Made by a program: the position numbers and the translations under genes. The notes below the pieces were generated by a model. The model was not told the DNA's origin, made no database searches, and was given only the letters and a program-made list of their open reading frames with translations. This document shows, in pieces, positions 42,285-47,550 of a stretch of 47,550 bases of DNA. Numbering within the stretch: position 1 is the stretch's first letter; every line of letters starts with the position of its first letter. Source of the stretch: Boseongicola sp. (GTDB lineage Bacteria; Pseudomonadota; Alphaproteobacteria; Rhodobacterales; Rhodobacteraceae); assembly GCA_028824715.1 (NCBI GenBank), contig JAPPCV010000088.1, positions 1-47,550 of the forward strand, written 5' to 3'.

Positions 42285-42660
42285 CGCCATGTGACGGGCT
42301 TGCGGAGCCGGGATCCCGGGACTGGGTTCGGAAGCCGGGAATTCTGGAGCGCGCCGTCCGGGACTGGTGATCTGAAATGGACGAGGGTGGAGAGCTCGCG
42401 TGACGGCGGTCTCGGCCCGAGTGCGACGCATCCGATGCGATTCTGCGGATGGTGGTGTTTCACGAGGCGAGCGGCTTCGGCTAGGTTGCTGCCATTGCCT
42501 GCCATGACTGCGCAATTGCGGCGATCAGGCCAGGCATCCGTCTGGGGGCGTGTGGCGAGGTTGACGTCCGGGCCAGTTCCCCGGCTCTTTGCAACGTTGT
42601 CGTGCGTCTGGGCGAGCCTTGGCAGAGATTGGATCCGTCAACATAGATGCAGGTGCGCAT
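42285..42660 (-). pseudogene. frameshifted NYN-domain (LabA/DUF88) RNase-like gene
   Basis: From ATG 42660 the frame reads [12 protein letters not shown], the first aspartate motif of NYN domains (usually YVDGFN). The continuation is in another frame: GPDVNLATRPQTDA (normally KGxDVxLAxDLxxDA), AGNGSNLAEAARLVKHH (normally SNDSDLxPAIxLVR), IGCVAL, and the C-terminal LPNPV..RLRKPVTW. A frame break and short deletion separate the parts, and the second aspartate cluster (NDSD) is mutated, so it is dead. The 300 bases to the right (42661-42961) contain nothing recognised. Confidence 0.7.
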
Positions 42661-42961
42661 TGAATGGCCCGTCACCAAGGCAGCGGCCTCCGAAGAGGTC
42701 TCGCACCCTGCGGTCAAGTGCCGCAAGTGGCATCAAGGGCAACCGGCATCAAGCCCGGAGGCAATTCAGGCGCGGCCTGAGCAAGTTCAGGAAGACCCAT
42801 GTACGAGGTCGAATCCGACCATGGAACGCTCCGCCCTGTGCGCTGGCCACGGAGTCGGCTGCGCTGGCCCGATTCGGAAACTGCCCGCTGACGGGAGGCT
42901 TTTGCTGGAATTTCCGTCCGCCTTGCGGCATACCGCGAACAGATCAGAAGGAAGTTTGGCG

Positions 42962-43342
42962 ATGAGCATGCTCAACACGCTCATTCGAGCGGTCACTTGG
43001 TGGAACGGCCAGACCTGGGGCACCCAGTTCCACACCTGGCTCAAGGGCAAACGCGTTGGGGAAGACGAACAGGGCAACGTCTTCTACCAGTCGCGCGACG
43101 GGAAGCGATGGGTGATCTACAATGGAGAGGCCGAGGCAAGCCGGATTGGCGCGCACTGGCACGGATGGCTGCACTACACCTACGACGAGCCACCGACGGA
43201 ACGGCCTCTCGTGCGCAAGGACTGGGAAAGGCCGCACCAGGAGAACCTGACGGGCACGCCCCTGGCATACGCGCCGCCTGGTTCGATCCGGCAATCCAAT
43301 CCTGCTGACCGGAAGGACTACGAAGCCTGGGTTCCGGAGTAA
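42962..43342 (+). CDS. NADH:ubiquinone oxidoreductase subunit NDUFA12 family protein
   Basis: The 126-residue protein is an alphaproteobacterial homologue of the mitochondrial complex I accessory subunit NDUFA12 (B17.2). The diagnostic parts are [23 protein letters not shown].., [17 protein letters not shown] and [19 protein letters not shown]. It attaches to the peripheral arm of complex I on the cytoplasmic side. AAGGAAG precedes ATG 42962. It heads a conserved cluster with mlaD and a DUF2155 gene. Confidence 0.92.
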   Translation: MSMLNTLIRAVTWWNGQTWGTQFHTWLKGKRVGEDEQGNVFYQSRDGKRWVIYNGEAEASRIGAHWHGWLHYTYDEPPTERPLVRKDWERPHQENLTGTPLAYAPPGSIRQSNPADRKDYEAWVPE

Positions 43343-43347
43343 TCGTC

Positions 43348-43797
43348 ATGTCGGAAAACGCTACGGAAGTCCTGGCGGGTGCCGGCGTTCTGGCCGTGGC
43401 GGCAGGATTCCTGATCTACCTGGCGCAGGTCGGTGGCGTGAACCTGTCGTCTTCGGGCATGGACACCTACACGGCATCCTTTCGATCGGCGGAAGGAGTC
43501 GGAATTGGCACGGACGTGCGGCTGGCAGGCGTCAAGGTTGGGTCGGTCCTCGAACTGACTCTTGATCCGCAGACCTTTCGTGCAAACGCCGTGTTGAGCG
43601 TTCAGGACGTTGTGCTCTTGCCGGACGACACGGCGGCCGTCATTTCCTCCGAAGGTCTCCTCGGCGGCAGCTTCGTGGAGCTGCTTCCCGGCGGGTCGGT
43701 CATCGATCTCGAGCCGGGAAGCGAAATCGAGGACACGCAAGGCGCGATTTCCGTCGTTCAGCTTCTCATGAAGTTCGTGTCCGGGTCTGACGAATGA
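43348..43797 (+). CDS. mlaD: outer membrane lipid asymmetry protein MlaD (MCE domain)
   Basis: The 149-residue protein has one N-terminal membrane anchor (VLAGAGVLAVAAGFLIYLAQVGG) and a single periplasmic MCE domain: YTASFRSAEGVGIGTDVRLAGVKVGSVLEL.., then ISSEGLLGGSFVELLPGG. It is the lipid-binding hexamer subunit of the Mla phospholipid transporter. The other mla genes are not in the window; this separate location is usual in Rhodobacterales. It overlaps the next gene by four bases. Confidence 0.92.
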   Translation: MSENATEVLAGAGVLAVAAGFLIYLAQVGGVNLSSSGMDTYTASFRSAEGVGIGTDVRLAGVKVGSVLELTLDPQTFRANAVLSVQDVVLLPDDTAAVISSEGLLGGSFVELLPGGSVIDLEPGSEIEDTQGAISVVQLLMKFVSGSDE

Positions 43798-44216
43798 TCC
43801 GTGCCCTTTTGTTTCTGGCGCTGTTGGCCGGTCCGGCCACTGGCCAGGAGGATGTCACGGCATCTGACGTTGACGATCTGTCCGTCGCCTTTCCCGGCGT
43901 CGTGCCAGAAGTAGTCAGAGTGGTGCGTTCCGGAGGCGTCGTGCTCAAGGGCCTGGACAAGGTGTCGGGTGACGTGACCGATGTCGTGCTTCGTGTTGGC
44001 GAAACCGTCACCGTGGGACGAGTTGAAGTCGATCTCGGCGAGTGTCGCTACTTCGAGGACAATCCGGCAGGCGAAGGGTTCGCTTGGCTTACGATCCGTG
44101 ATTCCGTGCGCGATGCAGTCGTGTTCGACGGCTGGATGATCGCGTCAAGCCCGGCGCTCAACGCGCTTGATCATCCACGATACGACGTGTGGGTGATCCG
44201 CTGCACCACGGCCTGA
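43794..44216 (+). CDS. DUF2155 domain-containing periplasmic protein
   Basis: The 140-residue protein has a short signal peptide (IRALLFLALLAGPATG) and the DUF2155 core: VLKGLDKVSGDVTDVVLRVGETV, GECRYFEDNPAGEGFAWLTI and the C-terminal FDGWMIASSPALNALDHPRYDVWVIRC, with two conserved cysteines that may form a disulfide. Function unknown. It overlaps mlaD by four bases at the start and the convergent aat gene by 46 bases at the end. Confidence 0.9.
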   Translation: MIRALLFLALLAGPATGQEDVTASDVDDLSVAFPGVVPEVVRVVRSGGVVLKGLDKVSGDVTDVVLRVGETVTVGRVEVDLGECRYFEDNPAGEGFAWLTIRDSVRDAVVFDGWMIASSPALNALDHPRYDVWVIRCTTA

Positions 44217-44872
44217 GGGTCGGTTTCGAACGGCACTCGCGAGATGTCGGCCGACGCTTCAAGTGCCCGTGCCAGTTTGGCCCTGTAGGTCGCACGCGAG
44301 ACTTCCCTGACGCCGAGAGAGGAAAGGTGCGGTGAACTGAATTGTGTGTCGTAGAGGACAAATCCGGTTCGCCGGAGATGGTCGACAGCCCACGCAAGCG
44401 ACATCTTTGAGGCATCGGTCTCTGCGGAGAACATGCTTTCGCCAAAGAACGCGCCCCCGAGCGCGACTCCGTACATGCCGCCGACGAGGCGTCCCTTCGA
44501 CCAAACGCCGAATCCATGGGCATGTCCCATGGCATGAAGCTCGATCACGAGCTCCCGGATCGTCCCGTTGATCCAGGTTTCCTCGCGATTGGCACACCCG
44601 TCAACTATCGCCTCGAATTCCACATCCAGAGTGGCCGAGTGGTTCCCGCGTTGTATCCGGCGTGCAAGTGACCGTGACATGTGGAATCCGTCAAGCGGCA
44701 GCACGCCTCGCACGCGGGGGTCGACCCAGCGGATTTCGGGATCGTCCCGCGAATCCGCCATCGGAAAGATGCCGGTCGCGTATGCCCCAAGCAGAAGTTC
44801 CGCCGTCAGGCTCCGATCGCTCACGACATCCATCCAGGTCGATGCGCCGCGACCTCGATCAAGCGCGGACAC
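44171..44872 (-). CDS. aat: leucyl/phenylalanyl-tRNA--protein transferase
   Basis: The 233-residue enzyme attaches Leu or Phe to N-terminal Arg or Lys of proteins, marking them for ClpAP. Family motifs are LLLGAYATGIFPMAD, IRWVDPRVRGVLPL, ETWINGTIRELVIELH, GFGVWSKGRLVGGMYGVALGGAFFGESMFS and the DTQFSSPHLSSLG segment. GTG 44872 overlaps no more than the spacer after accC (TGAGGTG); ATG 44833 is an alternative start that keeps all motifs. Its last 46 bases overlap the 3' end of the DUF2155 gene on the other strand. Confidence 0.92.
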   Translation of the reverse strand: MSALDRGRGASTWMDVVSDRSLTAELLLGAYATGIFPMADSRDDPEIRWVDPRVRGVLPLDGFHMSRSLARRIQRGNHSATLDVEFEAIVDGCANREETWINGTIRELVIELHAMGHAHGFGVWSKGRLVGGMYGVALGGAFFGESMFSAETDASKMSLAWAVDHLRRTGFVLYDTQFSSPHLSSLGVREVSRATYRAKLARALEASADISRVPFETDPQAVVQRITHTSYRG

Positions 44873-44873
44873 C

Positions 44874-46220
44874 TCACTCGAAGTTCTTGGAGAGCCACTT
44901 TTCCAGCCAGTGAATGTTGTAGTTGCCCGACTGAATCGCGGGTTCCCTCAGGAGCGCGTCGAAAAGCGGCACGTTCGTGTCGATTCCGTCGACAATCAAC
45001 TCGGAAAGGGCGCGACCCAGGCGTGCCAGCGCTTCCGGGCGGTCACGTCCATGGACAATCAGCTTGCCAATCAACGAATCGTAATGGGGCGGGATGGAAT
45101 ATCCGTCATAAATTGCCGAATCCATGCGCACTCCGAGACCGCCGGGAGCGTGATACTGGGTGATTCTTCCCGGAGAAGGAGAGAACAAGGGGAGCTTCTC
45201 GGCATTGATCCGGATCTCGATGGAGTGCCCGTCGATTTGCAGACTCTTCTGGGAGAAGGAAATCGGTTCGCCGGCGGCGACCCGGATCTGCTCGCGAACC
45301 AGGTCGACGCCGTAGATCGATTCGGTGACCGGATGCTCCACCTGCAGCCGCGTGTTCATCTCGATGAAGTAGAACTCTCCGTCCTCGTACAGGAATTCGA
45401 CGGTTCCGGCTCCTGCGTAGTTGATGCGCGCAACGGCTTCGGCGCACGTCTTGCCGATCCGGGCACGAGTAGTTGCGTCGATCGTGGGGCCGGGCGCTTC
45501 CTCGAGGACCTTCTGATGGCGGCGCTGAAGCGAGCAATCACGTTCGCCCAGATGCACTGCCTTGCCCTTTCCGTCACCAAAGACCTGGACCTCCACGTGA
45601 CGGGGCTTGCCCAGGTACTTTTCGACATACACTTCGTCATTGCCGAAGGCGGCCTTGGCTTCCGAGCGCGCGGTATGGAATGCCGACTCCATTTCGCCGG
45701 CGGACTTTGCCAGCTTCATGCCCCTCCCGCCGCCGCCGGCCGTGGCCTTCACGATGACCGGGTAGCCGATCTGCCTGCCGAGCGCGGTTGCTTCATCGAG
45801 TGTCTCCATGCCGCCGTCGGATCCTGGCACGCAGGGCACGCCCAGGCCCTTCATCGTGTCCTTCGCGGTGATCTTGTCCCCCATGAGGCGGATGTGTTCC
45901 GCGGAAGGGCCGATGAACTTCAGCTCATGGTCCTCGAGAATCTGCGCGAACTTCGCGTTTTCCGAAAGAAATCCGTACCCAGGATGAACCGCCTGTGCGC
46001 CCGTGATCTCGCAGGCGGAGACGATGGCCGGGATCGACAGGTAGCTTTGTGCCCCGGGGGGTGGCCCGATGCAAATGCTCTCGTCAGCCATGCGTACGTG
46101 CATGGCATCCACGTCGGACGTGGAATGCACCGCGACTGACTGGATGCCCATCTCGCGACAGGCCCGGACCACGCGAAGCGCGATCTCGCCCCGGTTTGCG
46201 ATCAGGATCTTCTCGAACAC
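44874..46220 (-). CDS. accC: acetyl-CoA carboxylase biotin carboxylase subunit
   Basis: The 448-residue enzyme carboxylates biotin on AccB with ATP and bicarbonate, the first half of malonyl-CoA formation. ATP-grasp elements are intact: the glycine loop [12 protein letters not shown], the EKY region, the [14 protein letters not shown] catalytic segment and the N-terminal [13 protein letters not shown]. Length is normal. It lies 10 bases after accB and one base before the GTG of aat, forming an accB-accC-aat operon. Confidence 0.95.
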   Translation of the reverse strand: MFEKILIANRGEIALRVVRACREMGIQSVAVHSTSDVDAMHVRMADESICIGPPPGAQSYLSIPAIVSACEITGAQAVHPGYGFLSENAKFAQILEDHELKFIGPSAEHIRLMGDKITAKDTMKGLGVPCVPGSDGGMETLDEATALGRQIGYPVIVKATAGGGGRGMKLAKSAGEMESAFHTARSEAKAAFGNDEVYVEKYLGKPRHVEVQVFGDGKGKAVHLGERDCSLQRRHQKVLEEAPGPTIDATTRARIGKTCAEAVARINYAGAGTVEFLYEDGEFYFIEMNTRLQVEHPVTESIYGVDLVREQIRVAAGEPISFSQKSLQIDGHSIEIRINAEKLPLFSPSPGRITQYHAPGGLGVRMDSAIYDGYSIPPHYDSLIGKLIVHGRDRPEALARLGRALSELIVDGIDTNVPLFDALLREPAIQSGNYNIHWLEKWLSKNFE

Positions 46221-46230
46221 GGGCGCAACC

Positions 46231-46737
46231 CTACTCGATCACCATCAACGGCGCCCCGAACTCGACCGGCGCACCGTCTTCGACCAGGATGCGCCTGACC
46301 GTGCCGGAAATTGGTGCCGGAATGTTGTTCATGGTTTTCATTGCTTCAACGATCAGCAGGGTCTGACCTTCCGTCACCTTGTCACCCGGCTTCACGAATG
46401 GCTCGGCGCCAGGTTCCGGATGAAGGTAGGCGGTTCCGACCATGGGCGAAACGACCGCTCCTGGCAATGCAGCCGGATCACCGTCGTCGCGTGCGGACGT
46501 CGCGGTGGCTGGGTCCGGTTCAGGCGCCTGGGCAGGGATTGGCGCGTGTGCCAGGGCGGCAGGTGCCGGGATCGGGACGGGCGCCGTGATCGGGCCAACC
46601 TTGCTCACTCGAACGTTGAGGCTCCCGTCCTCGGGGTTTTCGCGCTTCACATGCAACTCGGAAAGGTCGTTTTTGCTAAGAAGTTCAGCCAATGACTTGA
46701 TGAACTCGACATCGTCGTCATGCGATCGCTTTGCCAT
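46231..46737 (-). CDS. accB: acetyl-CoA carboxylase biotin carboxyl carrier protein
   Basis: The 168-residue carrier has an N-terminal domain ([22 protein letters not shown]), a flexible Ala/Pro linker at about 60-85 and the C-terminal biotinyl domain with VSPMVGTAY and the biotinylated lysine in VEAMKTMN. I choose ATG 46737 (MAKRSHDDD); a start ten codons upstream is less likely. It begins the accB-accC-aat operon; the aroQ gene often found upstream in relatives is absent. Confidence 0.93.
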   Translation of the reverse strand: MAKRSHDDDVEFIKSLAELLSKNDLSELHVKRENPEDGSLNVRVSKVGPITAPVPIPAPAALAHAPIPAQAPEPDPATATSARDDGDPAALPGAVVSPMVGTAYLHPEPGAEPFVKPGDKVTEGQTLLIVEAMKTMNNIPAPISGTVRRILVEDGAPVEFGAPLMVIE

Positions 46738-47246
46738 TCTTGCCCCTCGGCTCTGCTCGCGTCCCATTACGCGATGTCTATATGGTGCGGGCCCAAAGGA
46801 AAAGTGTCTTCGACTGGCGTCCGCGCAGAGGTCGGGACGCCGCTGCGGAGACCTGTTGATCTCGGCCGTGCCATGAAACGCTTGGACGGGATCGAGGTCG
46901 GGCGCACGCCAGGCGCTGCATGCCTCATCATTGTCTCCATTTCAGGCCAGGACCTTGCACCGGGACAATCTGCCTCGGTGCCGTTGAGGTCAGGGGAAAG
47001 AGCCGACGAAGGGCGTCGTCCCGCACGGATCGAACCGGTTGCAGGCTGCCCGGCACAAGTTCACGATTGCGCAATTATGAAGTGACGGTCTCGATGGATA
47101 CTGCTACCAAATTCCTGTCGGGCACGGAACGGAAACTGATTGGCCGGTGCGCGGCGAGCCAATGAGCGCGTGACGATCAGCCCCCGAGATGGCGGCGGTT
47201 CTCAGGTTGCGCCCCTTGTACCACTACAGGCATACGGAGTGAGAAA
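46738..47246. other. intergenic region with no recognised gene
   Basis: This 509-base stretch lies between the divergent accB and class II aldolase genes. Open frames of up to 121 codons exist on the plus strand, but none combines a ribosome site, ordered codon use and a family motif. It should hold the accBC promoter near 46760-46800 and that of the aldolase near 47070-47230. I found no trace of aroQ. Confidence 0.4.
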
Positions 47247-47550
47247 ATGACCCGCCATGAGACGAAACTCGCCAGCGACGAGGTGACGATCCGCGTTGAC
47301 CTCGCAGCCGCCCTCAGGCTCTCCTGCCGCAATGGATGGCACGAGGGCGTGGCAAACCACTTCTCTGCCGCAGTCAGCGCGGACGGCAAGGAGTTCCTCG
47401 TCAATCCAAGATGGGTTCACTGGAGCCGTGTTCGGGCTTCAGACCTGATCCTTTGCAACGCCGAGGATCCGTCGACCATGGACCGGCCCGACGCCCCGGA
47501 CCAAAGCGCGTGGTCGATCCATTCCGCTCTTCACCGAAACCTTCCGCAGG
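47247..47550 (+). CDS. class II aldolase family protein, 5' part
   Basis: From ATG 47247, with GGAGTGAG upstream, 101 codons run open to the window end. The translation resembles the N-terminal half of class II aldolase/adducin proteins: LAAALRLSCRNGWHEGVANHFSAAV, then FLVNPRWVHWSRVRASDLIL, and a WSIHSALHRN segment where the first metal-site region begins. The substrate is unknown and the metal histidines lie beyond or at the edge of the window. It starts a new plus-strand unit divergent from accBC. Confidence 0.75.
   Translation, partial: MTRHETKLASDEVTIRVDLAAALRLSCRNGWHEGVANHFSAAVSADGKEFLVNPRWVHWSRVRASDLILCNAEDPSTMDRPDAPDQSAWSIHSALHRNLPQ

Noticed and set aside
42814-42829. GGTCGAATCCGACC, resembling a tRNA T-arm
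   Set aside because: No acceptor, D or anticodon arms can be folded around it, and no CCA-adjacent stem exists; it is a chance palindrome.
44568-46139. 523-codon open frame on the plus strand opposite accC and aat
   Set aside because: Both minus-strand genes are unmistakable housekeeping enzymes; the plus frame is a shadow without motifs.

Overview
The window reads as high-GC alphaproteobacterial DNA, most likely from the Rhodobacteraceae (Roseobacter/Paracoccus side). The best evidence is the housekeeping block at the right end: an NDUFA12-type complex I subunit, MlaD, a DUF2155 protein, Aat, AccC and AccB. Two TRAP transporters, one branched-chain-type ABC transporter, many short-chain dehydrogenases and GntR regulators fit the same lifestyle of scavenging diverse organic acids, sugars and aromatics. 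No rRNA, tRNA, CRISPR array or intact insertion sequence was recognised.

Layout. (1) 296-8211 (+): a catabolic operon with a divergent DapA-family lyase, a 3-hydroxyanthranilate-3,4-dioxygenase-type cupin, a complete five-gene ABC uptake system, an arylformamidase-like hydrolase and a GNAT acetyltransferase. A shared GATATA-N9-GATAGC box lies upstream of each of the first two genes. (2) 8214-11560: a FAD amine/amino-acid oxidase and a rhodanese-domain protein embedded in decayed genes. (3) 11571-13845: an SDR and a medium-chain oxidoreductase divergent from an HxlR-type regulator. (4) 13935-25055 (+): a GntR/UTRA regulator and a long catabolic operon (SDR, split transketolase in reversed order, epimerase, TRAP DctP, fused DctQM, two more SDRs, a deleted BKACE gene, a zinc alcohol dehydrogenase). 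Two similar operator-like sequences flank the regulator gene. (5) 25063-32364: sulfatase, aldehyde dehydrogenase and a DRL-like oxidoreductase on the minus strand, divergent from a GntR regulator, an EctD-like dioxygenase and a class II aldolase. (6) 32738-34477: a HipB/HipA module with well-formed promoter and operator dyads. (7) 34871-35890: DusA. (8) 36412-42130: a second TRAP system convergent with an aldose-oxidising set (SMP-30 lactonase, SDR, aldo/keto reductase). (9) 42962-46737: the housekeeping block. (10) 47247-end: start of another class II aldolase.

Two themes stand out. First, several apparently empty stretches contain recognisable dead genes: an acyl-CoA synthetase, a cystathionine beta-lyase, a glyoxalase-like protein, a BKACE enzyme, an aldo/keto reductase, a NYN-domain protein and one unidentified gene. 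Second, regulation is unusually readable: paired operator-like sequences, large hairpins between solute-binding-protein and permease genes in both the ABC and the first TRAP operon, and a five-codon mini-ORF whose stop overlaps a GTG start. All functional assignments are from reading the sequence; no database search was run.
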